A stretch of DNA of 64,000 bases from Murdochiella sp. Marseille-P8839 (GCA_019753405.1 JAIKLF010000004.1:177454-241453), one strand, 5' to 3'; shown: positions 15,142-24,040, counted from the first letter of the stretch. Program-made: numbers and translations. Notes: a model not told the origin generated them from the sequence alone.

Positions 15142-16078
15142 GATCACGCAGCTCCTTTCCGGTGATTTCCAGAAAAACATCATTTAAGGTGGGTCGATCG
15201 GTTTCAATGGACAATAGAGAAATACCTTTTTCTTCTAATCGATGGATGAGATCAATAGCGCTCATGGCAGACGTGCGTAGCTGCAGTTGCAGATATTTCC
15301 CATCATAAGAAGGAGACCCGAACGCGGGCTCTTGCCTAATCCAGGCCAGTTGAGCGTCGGAAAGTTCTGCAACCCCCACTTTTACCGTCTCCCTCAGCGA
15401 CGTTTGCGCCAGAATTTCACGGCTGGTTCCTTCCACTAACGACTTCCCGTGATCCAAAATGATCAAACGATCGCAAAGCAGTTCAATTTCTTCCATGTAG
15501 TGTGACGTATAGATGACCGTAGCCCCCTCGTCCCGCAGCTTACGAATGCCTTCCAGAATGCGATTTCGAGATTGCGGATCCACCGCAACGGTCGGTTCAT
15601 CCAAGATCAGAAGACGCGGTTTATGTGCGATGCCGCAGGCTAAATTTAGGCGTCGCAATAATCCGCCGGAAAGTTTGGACGGATGAAAATGACGAAAGTC
15701 TTCCAGTTCTACAAAGTGAATGGCTTCTTCGACCAATGCTTTGCGCTTCTTTTCGTCCTGCACATAGAGGCCGCAGAAATAATCAATATTTTCCTGGACG
15801 GTCAGTTCTTCATAAACCGCCACATTCTGTGGAACCAGACCGATCTGTTTTTTGATGGACGCATTCATCGAGGACATCGGTGTGCCAAAAATTTCAATCT
15901 CTCCATGGTCAAATTTGAGTAAGGCTAAAATGCAGTTAATCAGGGTTGTCTTACCGGAACCGTTCGGCCCTAACAAACCGAAAATCTCGCCTTTTTCCAC
16001 GGTCAAGCTCAGATGATCAATGGCCACCAGTTCTTTGTAGCGTTTGACCAAATCATTGACCTTTACCACATGTTCCAT
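15134..16078 (-). CDS. ABC transporter ATP-binding protein (LnrL-like)
   Basis: 314 residues. Walker A is GPNGSGKTT, the Q-loop follows at VPQNVAVYEELTV, the signature is LSGGLLRRL and Walker B is LLILDEPTVAVD, with the switch His in YTSHYMEE. A C-terminal extension of about 90 residues (DUF4162-like) is common in ABC-2 drug exporters. It is the first gene of the exporter operon and has AAGGAGG before the ATG. The divergent region to the sensor kinase carries three TGTCAT/ATGACA boxes. Confidence 0.92.
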   Translation of the reverse strand: MEHVVKVNDLVKRYKELVAIDHLSLTVEKGEIFGLLGPNGSGKTTLINCILALLKFDHGEIEIFGTPMSSMNASIKKQIGLVPQNVAVYEELTVQENIDYFCGLYVQDEKKRKALVEEAIHFVELEDFRHFHPSKLSGGLLRRLNLACGIAHKPRLLILDEPTVAVDPQSRNRILEGIRKLRDEGATVIYTSHYMEEIELLCDRLIILDHGKSLVEGTSREILAQTSLRETVKVGVAELSDAQLAWIRQEPAFGSPSYDGKYLQLQLRTSAMSAIDLIHRLEEKGISLLSIETDRPTLNDVFLEITGKELRDHA

Positions 16079-16202
16079 ACTGCCTCCTTATTTTGGACGT
16101 TCAGCGGCATGATATTGACCTGCTGTCTCTTTCGTTACGCTTCTTTGATCCTTCTTCTTTATTCTCAGTGTAAACAGCGCAAGAGAAGAAAACGAGAGTC
16201 TT

Positions 16203-16231
16203 TTGTCATGATCTTGCATGACAAATGTCAT
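16203..16231. promoter_or_regulatory. TGTCAT/ATGACA box cluster, likely response-regulator operator
   Basis: Three hexamers in alternating orientation: TGTCAT (16204-16209), ATGACA (16218-16223), TGTCAT (16226-16231). They create a TTGTCATG/CATGACAA inverted repeat and a nested 14-bp palindrome. They lie between the exporter operon and the divergent kinase/regulator operon, so the adjacent NarL-type regulator is the obvious ligand. Confidence 0.6.
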
Positions 16232-16244
16232 TTTCGCTATCGTT

Positions 16245-16272
16245 TTGTTCCCGGTCTTGCCTTTGCTATAAT
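16245..16272 (+). promoter_or_regulatory. Promoter of the two-component operon
   Basis: Perfect TATAAT (16267-16272) with TTGTTC (16245-16250) at 16-bp spacing, 45 bp before the kinase start and just downstream of the box cluster. Confidence 0.55.
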
Positions 16273-16316
16273 AAATGTGTCGGGAAAGCAGCAGAATTTG
16301 GCCAAAGGAGGCAATC

Positions 16317-17420
16317 GTGAGGCGATTTTATTTATGGGGCGGCATCGTTCTCCTCTCCGTTTTTGCCATCTTCTTTTTGTCGACTTCGCCCCTGTCCGTG
16401 GGTGTGTATCTTCATATTCTGTTCATTCTCAGCGGCAATGCTTTGTGCTATCTGTTGTCGCTTTTCGCACCGGAAAAAGAATCCGAAAAACGTATCGCTT
16501 TGTTTTTTCTTTTTCTCGCATCGTTGCTGAGCCTCTTCAGCGGATCGCATCCCTATCTGGCAGCCTTGCTTCCCGGACTCTTTTTCCTTCTTCCGGATTC
16601 ATTTACGGTTCGCCTGACGGGTGTGTTGCTTTTTCTTATCGTTTTTCTTTTCTGTGGCGTTTCCCCGTATACGCTGATGCTTTGTTTTCTCGCCTTTTAC
16701 GCGAATTATTTGGCCGGCACATGGCGCAAAGAAAGCCATCGCCTGGAAACAACGTTGTATTCGCTGGATGAAGAGACACAGAGATCAAATGTCCTCAATC
16801 GACGCTATCTCGCCTTGGAAGAATCGCAGGCGCTTTTGCAAGACAACGCTGTTCTACAGGAACGCCAGCGCATTGCGCGAGATATTCATGACCATGTCGG
16901 ACATGAACTGACCTCTGCAATACTTCAGCTGAAAGCATTGGAATTTCGGATTGAAGATCCGGCTCTGCTTCTTCCCGTTCGCCGCTTACTGGAAGAAAGC
17001 ATGACGGAAATTCGCAACAGTGTGCACAATCTGCATGATCAATCGTTGAATTTAACCGAAGAAATTCAACTCCTCTTAGATCGCTACACCTACTGCCCTG
17101 TTTATAAAGAGATCCATCTGCAGACCGAACCGCCGGGTGCTGTCCACTTTGCTCTTCTGGCTGCCATCAAAGAAGCCTTGAAAAATACCGCCACGCATTC
17201 CAACGCAACAAAAGTGGAAATTCTTCTCAGTGAGACGCCAACGTTTTATCGTTTATTGATCGTGGATAACGGCACGACGGCTGTCAAACACCCTGAAGCC
17301 GGCAATGGGCTCGGTCTGCTTTCCCTACAACAGCGAGTAGACGCCTTGAACGGTTCCATGAACATCTCCGTAGAAAACGGCTTTCGTCTGTTTATCACGT
17401 TGCCAAAGGAGGACGTATGA
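16317..17420 (+). CDS. NarL-class sensor histidine kinase (HisKA_3)
   Basis: 367 residues from a GTG start at 16317, which has AAAGGAGG 6 nt upstream. Five to six hydrophobic helices (about residues 3-140) with very short loops form an intramembrane-sensing input. A HisKA_3 dimerisation domain follows (RQRIARDIHDHVGHELTSAI, phospho-His in the IHDHVG motif), then a HATPase_c domain with GNGLGLLSLQQRV. Short external loops suit detection of membrane damage or a lipid-embedded drug, as in LiaS, DesK and LnrJ. It overlaps the regulator gene by 4 bp. Confidence 0.92.
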   Translation: MRRFYLWGGIVLLSVFAIFFLSTSPLSVGVYLHILFILSGNALCYLLSLFAPEKESEKRIALFFLFLASLLSLFSGSHPYLAALLPGLFFLLPDSFTVRLTGVLLFLIVFLFCGVSPYTLMLCFLAFYANYLAGTWRKESHRLETTLYSLDEETQRSNVLNRRYLALEESQALLQDNAVLQERQRIARDIHDHVGHELTSAILQLKALEFRIEDPALLLPVRRLLEESMTEIRNSVHNLHDQSLNLTEEIQLLLDRYTYCPVYKEIHLQTEPPGAVHFALLAAIKEALKNTATHSNATKVEILLSETPTFYRLLIVDNGTTAVKHPEAGNGLGLLSLQQRVDALNGSMNISVENGFRLFITLPKEDV

Positions 17421-18064
17421 ATTTAGTCATCGTGGATGATGATCCCATCGTCGTCGAAAGTCTTCGCCTCATCATTGAAGGCGGCTCGAAAAGCTATCCC
17501 GAAACCATTGCGGTTGTCGGAACGGGCAAAAACGGCGAAGAGGCCGTTTCGCTCTATGCAAAATATCATCCGGATATTCTCCTTTTGGATATTCGTATGG
17601 AGGGCATGAACGGTCTGGTTGCTGCACAGGAAATTCTGCATCGGGATCCCCATGCGCACATTCTATTCTTAACGACGTTTCTGGATGAAGACTATATCGT
17701 CGAAGCGCTTCGTCTCGGTGCGCGAGGCTATTTGCGCAAGTCCGGTGTAGAGTCTCTTCTTCCCTCTCTCTATGCCGTGCAAAACGGTCATCACGTCTAT
17801 GGCGATGAAATTGTAGAAAAATTGCCCAAGCTGCTCGAACGCCCTCAGCATACGGTAAATGATCCGTTTTCGGCGTTAAAGGAGGATGAATGGAATATCG
17901 TGCGTTTGGTCTCCGAAGGAAAAAGCAATAAAGAAATTGCGGATGCCCTTCACTTCTCGGAAGGAACCATCCGCAATTATCTCAGTATAATTATGGAAAA
18001 ATGTCAGGTGCAAGGGCGAACGCAATTAGCTATCGCCTTTTATAAAGCCGGTCACATTCGTTAA
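17417..18064 (+). CDS. NarL/LuxR-type response regulator
   Basis: 215 residues. The receiver domain has acidic residues in VDDDP, a phospho-acceptor Asp in LLLDIRM (about residue 58), a switch Thr in LFLTTF and Lys in YLRKSG. The C-terminal GerE helix-turn-helix reads LVSEGKSNKEIADALHFSEGT. The start codon overlaps the kinase stop (ATGA). It probably binds the TGTCAT/ATGACA boxes at 16203-16231 and controls both its own operon and the divergent ABC exporter. Confidence 0.95.
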   Translation: MNLVIVDDDPIVVESLRLIIEGGSKSYPETIAVVGTGKNGEEAVSLYAKYHPDILLLDIRMEGMNGLVAAQEILHRDPHAHILFLTTFLDEDYIVEALRLGARGYLRKSGVESLLPSLYAVQNGHHVYGDEIVEKLPKLLERPQHTVNDPFSALKEDEWNIVRLVSEGKSNKEIADALHFSEGTIRNYLSIIMEKCQVQGRTQLAIAFYKAGHIR

Positions 18065-18151
18065 CCCTATTTTTGGCCTATCAAGAAGCTGCACAGTTTC
18101 CGTTTCGCCGCGCAGGCTTACCACCAAGCGCTACCTTCTCATCGACGCTGC

Positions 18152-18778
18152 TCAATCGATCACGATATCCTCAAAGAGGTCCGGCAACATCTCCTGGAAC
18201 TTCGGCAACAGCAGACGTACGATTTCACGAATTTGCGGATGCGCCGCTTTGGATCCACGCAAACGCAGGAAATGACGCCATTCACGCATATTCATCGTTA
18301 CGACGATTTCCGTTTTTAAGCTGTTCGGCAGAATGCTCCGCGCCTCTTCCGGTGTCGCGCCCGCTTCGATAAGAGCAAAATAGCCTTTTTCGATGGAAGC
18401 CATCTGATCCTTCCAAAGCGTGTAGCAGGCGTCCCCTTCTTCCCAGAACAGCGGCTTAATAAAGGTAAGTTCGTTTCCGAACTTATCTTTCGTGTAATTA
18501 CAGTAACGTGTGCTTTCCTGGCTGTAGCTGGCAATGCGATGACGCACAATTTCATGCGTAACGCCGCGGTCACAGATGATTTTTACTGTCAGTTTCTCGT
18601 GTTCAATCACACTCTCATGTCCGCTTTGAACTAAACGGCGCAGAAACGGTCCTGCCGTATTTTCTTTGATATTGGCTTCGCTTTTGTAGCAAACGCGCCC
18701 TGCCGCTTCCATATTGCGCAGCATCTGACGGGGATCCGGATTGCCCAGGATCTCTACGGACGGGGGAATAATCTGCAT
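18152..18778 (-). CDS. thyX: FAD-dependent thymidylate synthase
   Basis: 208 residues. ThyX makes dTMP from dUMP using methylene-tetrahydrofolate, FAD and NADPH. The ThyX motif RHRIASYSQESTRY is present, with GHESVIEHEKLTVKI before it and the LKTEIVVTMNMREWRHFLRLR segment near the C-terminus, where Arg and Ser residues bind the substrate. Length is typical. No thyA is seen in the window, and ThyX uses little dihydrofolate reductase activity, yet folA is present at 59.2 kb. Confidence 0.97.
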   Translation of the reverse strand: MQIIPPSVEILGNPDPRQMLRNMEAAGRVCYKSEANIKENTAGPFLRRLVQSGHESVIEHEKLTVKIICDRGVTHEIVRHRIASYSQESTRYCNYTKDKFGNELTFIKPLFWEEGDACYTLWKDQMASIEKGYFALIEAGATPEEARSILPNSLKTEIVVTMNMREWRHFLRLRGSKAAHPQIREIVRLLLPKFQEMLPDLFEDIVID

Positions 18779-18819
18779 CGCTATCTCCTTCTCTGACTCA
18801 GTTCGCTCTACTTAGCCTC

Positions 18820-19104
18820 TTACAGTTCACGGCAGGAGAGTATGCGGACATCGCCTTTTGCTCTCTCTTGCGCAACACAGGAGGCGGTGAGCATGGCGAC
18901 CATACGAGCGTCCAACGCCGGTTTCGCGGCGGCTTTCGCTGCAGCCGGTACCTTCTTGGCCGGCTTTGTCGGCACTTCTTCCTTGCCGCCCGGGATGTAT
19001 TTGAGCGCACTGATAATTGCCGTAAGCAAAATCAGAATGAGAAACACGATGAGCATTGAAAATACGCTGACGAAAAGGGCATCGCCCAAACCGAATGGAT
19101 TCAT
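18820..19104 (-). CDS. oadG: Sodium-pump decarboxylase gamma subunit (OadG family)
   Basis: 94 residues: one N-terminal transmembrane helix (about 12-35), a short loop with ALKYIPGGKEE, an Ala/Lys/Pro-rich linker and a small C-terminal segment (ARMVAMLTASCVAQERAKGDVRILS). This is the OadG/MmdD layout, where the protein tethers the carboxyltransferase to the membrane beta subunit. It lies 116 bp after the alpha subunit on the same strand. No beta subunit or biotin carrier is in the window. Confidence 0.75.
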   Translation of the reverse strand: MNPFGLGDALFVSVFSMLIVFLILILLTAIISALKYIPGGKEEVPTKPAKKVPAAAKAAAKPALDARMVAMLTASCVAQERAKGDVRILSCREL

Positions 19105-19220
19105 AATACGTCCTTCCTTTGTCTTTTGCGCTGTTTCCGGTTAATGTACCGTTCTTCGCGCATGGCTACCAAACCGACGATTCACCGGTGCATCCGGTGA
19201 GGTGACTTTGTCATTTTATC

Positions 19221-20780
19221 CTATTTCCCCTCGGGAAGAAACATTTCAAAGCATTCCGCTCCACCGCCGGAAGCGAGATGCGCCGCTACCGCCATGACAG
19301 CAACCTTTTCCAATGTTTCGGATCCAACACTTGGCGAAGTTGCGGCCTGTGTTGCCGCAGCAACTGCAGCGGCCTTTTCCTGTTTGGCTTGCTCTTCCGC
19401 TTCCGCTTTTGCTTTGGCTGCGGCTTCCTCCTCTTTCCATGCGCCCGTCAGGAAAGATTCCACCTGTTGCGGGAAGAGAATGTATGCGATCACTTCTTCT
19501 TCACTTGCTTCGCGACCAAGCGCTTTTTCCAGTTTTTTCTTCTCGTCTTCATAAATATAGGGCAGATCATCCGGATCCGTCGGCGTCTTCGGCTCAATGC
19601 CTTTCAAAACCTTGGCGACCACCTCCGGATTTTTCTCCGCGGGTGAACGACCGTAAAAGCCCTGGACATAATCTTTAATTTCCTTCGGTACCATTTTATA
19701 TCGCTCGCCGAAGAGAACGTTCATAACGGCTTGTGTACCTACCATTTGCGATAACGGAGTGACCAGAGGAGGATAGCCCATGTCTTTGCGTACATTCGGC
19801 ACTTCTTTCAGAACATCATTAAAGCGATGACCTTGTTTCTGGCCTTCCAATTGACTTAAAAGATTGGACAGCATTCCGCCGGGAACCTGATAGGTCAGAA
19901 TTTTGGGGTTTGGCACTAGGGAGCGTGCGCGCATATCACCGGAGGCAATATATTTCGAGGCCAGGCGATCGGCAATTTCATAAGCTTCACTGAGCGCTTC
20001 GCGATCAATGTTTACCTCGCGTCCTGCAAGTTTCGCCACTTCGAGAAGCGTCTCATCCGCCAGATGCGACGTTCCACCGGAGAAGGGGGAAATGCAACCG
20101 TCCACAATGTCTACTCCCGCCTTCATCGCTTCGAGCATAACGAGCGCCGTCGCGTTGCCCGTGGTATGGGTGTGCAAATCAATAGGCACATCCACCGCTT
20201 CTTTCAGCGCGGAAACCAGCTCATAGGCGTTTTGCGGTGTGCAGATACCCGCCATATCCTTAATGCAAATGGAGTCGGCACCCATATCGACGAACTCTTT
20301 GGCCAGCTTGACGTAATATTCATTGTTGTGCACCGGGCTGACCGTATAGGCAATGGCACCCTGCAGATGGCCGTTGTGTTTTTTTACAAACTTAAAAGCG
20401 TTTTTGAGATTGTTGGTGTCGTTCAGCGCATCAAAACAACGAATGACATCAATACCGTTTTCAAGCGTCAAACGAATGAAGCGATCCAGCGTATCGTTAT
20501 CATAGTGACGATAACCGACGATATTTTGTCCGCGCAGCAGCATGGAAAGTTTTGTATTCTTTGCCGCCTGGCGAATTTCCCGCAGATTCTCCCACGCACT
20601 TTGATGCAAGAAGCGAAACGCGGAATCAAAGGTTGCGCCGCCCCAAACTTCCAACGAATGGAAGCCCACTTTGTCCAGTGCTTCCGCCAACGTGATGATG
20701 TCCTCACGCTGCATACGTGTGGCAAGAAGCGACTGATTGCCGTCCCGAACCGTTAAATCCTGAATAAACACTTCGCTCAT
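19221..20780 (-). CDS. oadA: Decarboxylase alpha subunit, carboxyltransferase without biotin domain
   Basis: 519 residues. The HMGL-like barrel (about 1-270) has the metal/substrate motif TVRDGNQSLLATRM, the lysine region CIKDMAG and the zinc ligands in DLHTHTTGNA. The PYC_OADA helical domain follows to about residue 440. The usual C-terminal biotinyl domain with an (A)MKM site is absent; the tail is an Ala/Glu/Lys-rich linker ending in a short ordered segment (ETLEKVAVMAVAAHLASGGG). Biotin must therefore be carried by a separate protein, as in systems with a stand-alone carrier. Oxaloacetate is the likely substrate but pyruvate-carboxylase-type transfer is also possible. TATAAT at 20822-20827 may be its -10. 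Confidence 0.88.
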   Translation of the reverse strand: MSEVFIQDLTVRDGNQSLLATRMQREDIITLAEALDKVGFHSLEVWGGATFDSAFRFLHQSAWENLREIRQAAKNTKLSMLLRGQNIVGYRHYDNDTLDRFIRLTLENGIDVIRCFDALNDTNNLKNAFKFVKKHNGHLQGAIAYTVSPVHNNEYYVKLAKEFVDMGADSICIKDMAGICTPQNAYELVSALKEAVDVPIDLHTHTTGNATALVMLEAMKAGVDIVDGCISPFSGGTSHLADETLLEVAKLAGREVNIDREALSEAYEIADRLASKYIASGDMRARSLVPNPKILTYQVPGGMLSNLLSQLEGQKQGHRFNDVLKEVPNVRKDMGYPPLVTPLSQMVGTQAVMNVLFGERYKMVPKEIKDYVQGFYGRSPAEKNPEVVAKVLKGIEPKTPTDPDDLPYIYEDEKKKLEKALGREASEEEVIAYILFPQQVESFLTGAWKEEEAAAKAKAEAEEQAKQEKAAAVAAATQAATSPSVGSETLEKVAVMAVAAHLASGGGAECFEMFLPEGK

Positions 20781-20901
20781 TTTTTGTCCTCTCTGTCCAT
20801 CGATAGCGACCCACTGCTTCTATTATAGTGGAAATAGGCAAAAAGGAAAATGTTTGTTCGGCTTTTCATAAAGTCTTGATTTTCTCTTCGCTATCAATTT
20901 T

Positions 20902-20940
20902 TTGCCGTTTCTAAAGAAATAAGTGTATACTATCTTTAGA
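20902..20940 (+). promoter_or_regulatory. Promoter and flanking inverted repeat of the toxin-antitoxin operon
   Basis: TTGCCG (20902-20907), 18-bp spacer and TATACT (20926-20931). A perfect 8-bp inverted repeat, TCTAAAGA (20910-20917) and TCTTTAGA (20933-20940), brackets the -10, an ideal position for autorepression by the antitoxin complex. Confidence 0.65.
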
Positions 20941-20962
20941 TTTCCCGAGTAAGGAGGTGTCT

Positions 20963-21235
20963 ATGCCTAATATCAAAACCAGTACAGATTTACGTAACAA
21001 CTATAATGAAATTTCCTCTTTCTGCCACGAATCCGACGAGCCCCTTTTTATTACGAAAAACGGTCGCGGCGATTTAGCGGTAATGAGCATTGATTTTTAT
21101 AACCGGATGATGGGAAGATATGAGCTTTATCAGCTGCTGGAGCAAAGCGAAGCCGATTTTGCGCAGGATCGTACCATGCCTTTTGCAGAATCACTGAAAA
21201 GCGTCAGAGAAGGCTTGGAAAATGGAACACTATGA
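20963..21235 (+). CDS. Phd/YefM-type antitoxin
   Basis: 90 residues from the ATG at 20963, which has AAGGAGG at ideal distance; an in-frame GTG 6 nt earlier sits on the ribosome site itself. The N-terminal half has the Phd/YefM fold signature: IKTSTDLRNNYNEISSFC, then PLFITKNGRGDLAVMSIDFY. The acidic C-terminal helix would wrap the toxin. Its stop lies within the toxin gene (14-bp overlap). Autoregulation through the palindrome at the promoter is expected. Confidence 0.88.
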   Translation: MPNIKTSTDLRNNYNEISSFCHESDEPLFITKNGRGDLAVMSIDFYNRMMGRYELYQLLEQSEADFAQDRTMPFAESLKSVREGLENGTL

Positions 21236-21536
21236 AGTCCTCGTTTCCGAATCCTTTCACCGGGATCTGACCAACATTGTTTACTACCTTGTCCATCAAT
21301 TGGATGCGCCCCTCGCCGCCTCCTCTTTTTTGACCAATGTAGAGAAAACCGTGGAAAGCCTATCGTTTATGCCTTATCGATTTTCTCTCGTCGATGATCC
21401 GTACCTTCGTCACAAAGGCTTTCGAAAATGCATAATCAAAAACTATCTTCTTTTCTACCGAATCCGGGAAGAAAACAAGACGATAGCGATTCATCGTCTT
21501 CTTCATGCCAAACAAAACTGGCTACAAATTTTATGA
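21222..21536 (+). CDS. RelE/ParE-family toxin
   Basis: 104 residues with the RelE/ParE fold: N-terminal helical hairpin (SFHRDLTNIVYYLVHQ), then strands with RKCIIKNYLLFYRIREENKTIAIHRLLHAKQNW. The YLLFYRI...VxRLLHA pattern is the core of the family. ParE members poison gyrase and RelE members cut mRNA; the sequence alone does not decide. The start codon lies inside the antitoxin gene. Confidence 0.85.
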   Translation: MEHYEVLVSESFHRDLTNIVYYLVHQLDAPLAASSFLTNVEKTVESLSFMPYRFSLVDDPYLRHKGFRKCIIKNYLLFYRIREENKTIAIHRLLHAKQNWLQIL

Positions 21537-21583
21537 TTTTCTCTACCGATTTCCACTTTTCGAAAAAGCGAGAGGAGCTTTTT

Positions 21584-23227
21584 ATGCGTTCCAAACGGAT
21601 TGAATCGCTGTTAAAGGAATTTATGGCCTTGCCTACCATAACCGGCACGGCAGACGAAAATTTGGCTTTATCGTTTTATCGCACGTTTTTTTCATCGCTT
21701 CCCTATTTTAAGGAAAACACGAGACAATGGGGAACCTTTCCCTGTCCAGATGATCGTCTTCATCGCGAAATCGCCTGGGGTTTGGTGCGAGGGAAAACTA
21801 CACGCACCGTCGTGCTCATTCATCACATGGATGTGGTGGATGTGGACGCATTTGGTGATGCGCAGGCTCTTGCCTACCGTCCGGACGGCATGAAGCCTCT
21901 TTTTCAGGAGGGGGCAATTCCCGTCGATGATGACGTACGAGCCGATTTGCAGGGAGATACCTGGATTTTCGGCCGCGGCACCTGCGATATGAAGGGCGGG
22001 GCGGCCATCCAGCTGACACTGCTGGAGGAATGGACGCAAAAAGCGATGGAGGGAAACATCCCGGAAGGCAGTCTTCTCGTCATCGGCGTTCCGGATGAAG
22101 AAACGGGCTCCGCCGGTATGCGCGCAGCTGCGTCCCTTTTTGCGGAGCTGGAAGAGCAGTTCGGCTTACAATACATTCTGATGATCGATGCCGAACCGCA
22201 TCATCGTCCTTCTCCGGATACAAGGGTGATTCATGACGGCAGCATCGGAAAGATGATGCCCGTCGTGCTGGCGCGGGGCAAAAGTGTCCATTTAGGCGAC
22301 GTCTATGCCGGTCTCAATCCGATTCATCTGATGAGCGCGCTGGTTCGGCAAACGGAGCTGTGGCCGGCCATGATCGAGCATCGCGGCAACGCTACCACGC
22401 CGGGCGCCACCTGGCTGGGGCTCAGTGACCGGCGAAAAGCCTATAACGTCTCCCTACCGGAATTTGCCGGCGGCTACCTGAATGTGCTTACACTGGAACA
22501 CACGCCGCAGGAGATCCTGACCGCACTCTGTAGGGAAGCTGCCATCGCCGGTGCAAAAGTGTTGGCCGATCGCAAAGGAAGCTATCTGGCCTATTGCCAG
22601 GAAACTCCCTTTGTTCCGGATGAGCCCTCTCCCCTTTCGGTACAAGTGTTAACCGTGGAGGCGTTGAAAACAGCGCTACAAGAACAGAAGGTTGACCTCG
22701 CAACGCTTGAAGCGCCGATTGCGGAAAAAGTAAAAAATGGCGATCTTGATTTTCGGGAAGGCGCACTGCAACTGATGGAGACCTATCTTCGCCATTGGCA
22801 AAGCGAAGATCCCTGCTTTTTGATCGGTTTGGCCGCGCCCTACTATCCCCCGGTGAATAACCGCGACCTGTCAACACGAAAAACCACGGATGCACTCGTC
22901 GATCATCTTTCCCGTTTTGTAGAAAAACATTTTGGTCAATCCCTCTACGTCGATAACTATTTCCGCGGCATTTGCGATTTGTCCTATGCGATGTTTACAG
23001 CCGATCCGGCGACGATTTCTTTCGTGGAACAGAATGTCCTGTTCTGGAATCAGGGGTACTCGATTCCGCTGGAAGCGATCCGTCGTTATACCATGCCGGT
23101 GTTTAATATCGGCCCCTGGGGAAAGGATCTGCACAATGTCACCGAGCGTGTCAACCGTGAAGATTTGACCATAAAAACGCCCGCTCTGATGGAGGAAGCC
23201 ATCGAGCAGGCGTGGAAAGAGCTATAG
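21584..23227 (+). CDS. M20-family peptidase, RocB-like
   Basis: 547 residues from ATG 21584, with GAGGAG upstream; an earlier in-frame opening overlaps the toxin and is unlikely. M20 metal-site motifs are visible: a His-x-Asp site in HHMDVVDV, Asp in FGRGTCDMKGG, the catalytic Glu pair in PDEETGSAG and further His/Asp ligands downstream. The size and a C-terminal region of about 150 residues unlike simple carboxypeptidases match the RocB-type (arginine utilisation protein) subgroup. It probably removes an acyl or amino-acid group in the cytoplasm. The stop shares the CTATAG palindrome with the convergent punA stop. Confidence 0.82.
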   Translation: MRSKRIESLLKEFMALPTITGTADENLALSFYRTFFSSLPYFKENTRQWGTFPCPDDRLHREIAWGLVRGKTTRTVVLIHHMDVVDVDAFGDAQALAYRPDGMKPLFQEGAIPVDDDVRADLQGDTWIFGRGTCDMKGGAAIQLTLLEEWTQKAMEGNIPEGSLLVIGVPDEETGSAGMRAAASLFAELEEQFGLQYILMIDAEPHHRPSPDTRVIHDGSIGKMMPVVLARGKSVHLGDVYAGLNPIHLMSALVRQTELWPAMIEHRGNATTPGATWLGLSDRRKAYNVSLPEFAGGYLNVLTLEHTPQEILTALCREAAIAGAKVLADRKGSYLAYCQETPFVPDEPSPLSVQVLTVEALKTALQEQKVDLATLEAPIAEKVKNGDLDFREGALQLMETYLRHWQSEDPCFLIGLAAPYYPPVNNRDLSTRKTTDALVDHLSRFVEKHFGQSLYVDNYFRGICDLSYAMFTADPATISFVEQNVLFWNQGYSIPLEAIRRYTMPVFNIGPWGKDLHNVTERVNREDLTIKTPALMEEAIEQAWKEL

Positions 23228-24040
23228 CGCTACAAAGCCGCGAATCATCGCCTGGAAGCGTGTAGCCGCTTTTTTTCCTTCTTCAATGACTTCCTCTTCG
23301 CTGAGCTTTTCGGTGCCGACGCCGGCGGCAAGGTTGGTGGCTAACGAAACGCCCACCAGACGTACACCCATGTGATGAGCGGCAATGGCTTCAATGACTG
23401 TCGACATCCCGACCATATCGGCGCCCAGAGCGGCCGCCATCCGTATTTCCGCCGGTGTCTCATAGGCCGGACCCGTGAATTGCACATATACGCCGTCATG
23501 AAGCGTGCAGCCGGATTTCTCGCCTGCTCGGCGCATCCGTTCACGCAACTCGCGATCGTAAACTTCGCTCATGTCCGGAAAGCGTACGCCCCAATCGCTG
23601 ATATTTTCGCCGAGCAGCGGCGAAGGAACAAAGGAAGAAATATGATCCTCTAACAGGCAAAAATCGCCTACATGATAGGTTTTGTTGACTGCGCCTGCAG
23701 CATTGGTCAAAATCAGCGTATCGATCCCCAGTGATGCCATCAGACGGATGGGCAATACACAATCCGAGACAGGATAGCCTTCATAAAGGTGAATTCGCCC
23801 CTGCATCATCACCGTAGGGACGCCTTCAAAATGACCAAAAACGAAACGTCCGACATGCCCCGGAGCCGTTGACGTCGGGAAGCCGTCAATTTCCGCATAA
23901 GGAATATAGACCGGTTCATCCATCGCTTCCGCCAGATCACCCAAGCCGGATCCCAGCACTATGCCTATGCGCGGCATCTCCTTCAGACGTGCGCGAACCT
24001 GCTGTGTACAATGTTCGACTTTTTGTTGTATCGCGTTCAT
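23222..24040 (-). CDS. punA: Purine nucleoside phosphorylase
   Basis: 272 residues. It splits purine nucleosides with phosphate to base and ribose-1-phosphate. Trimeric PNP signatures: GIVLGSGLGDLAEA (phosphate loop), QGRIHLYEGYP, LTNAAGAVN, and VYVQFTGPAYETPAEIRM with MVGMSTVIEAIAAHHMG, the base and sugar sites. The ATG at 24040 follows GGAGGAAGG. The 3' end overlaps the M20 peptidase stop by 6 bp from the other strand. Confidence 0.95.
   Translation of the reverse strand: MNAIQQKVEHCTQQVRARLKEMPRIGIVLGSGLGDLAEAMDEPVYIPYAEIDGFPTSTAPGHVGRFVFGHFEGVPTVMMQGRIHLYEGYPVSDCVLPIRLMASLGIDTLILTNAAGAVNKTYHVGDFCLLEDHISSFVPSPLLGENISDWGVRFPDMSEVYDRELRERMRRAGEKSGCTLHDGVYVQFTGPAYETPAEIRMAAALGADMVGMSTVIEAIAAHHMGVRLVGVSLATNLAAGVGTEKLSEEEVIEEGKKAATRFQAMIRGFVAL

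Noticed and set aside
14341..15165. 274-codon plus-strand frame opposite the ABC permease
   Set aside because: Long only because of base bias; its protein is His/Phe/Arg-rich and the real gene on the other strand is certain.
19184..19202. TCACCGG/CCGGTGA hairpin between oadA and oadG
   Set aside because: No T-run on either strand, so not called a terminator.
20064..20756. 230-codon plus-strand frame opposite oadA
   Set aside because: Antisense shadow of a strongly conserved enzyme gene.
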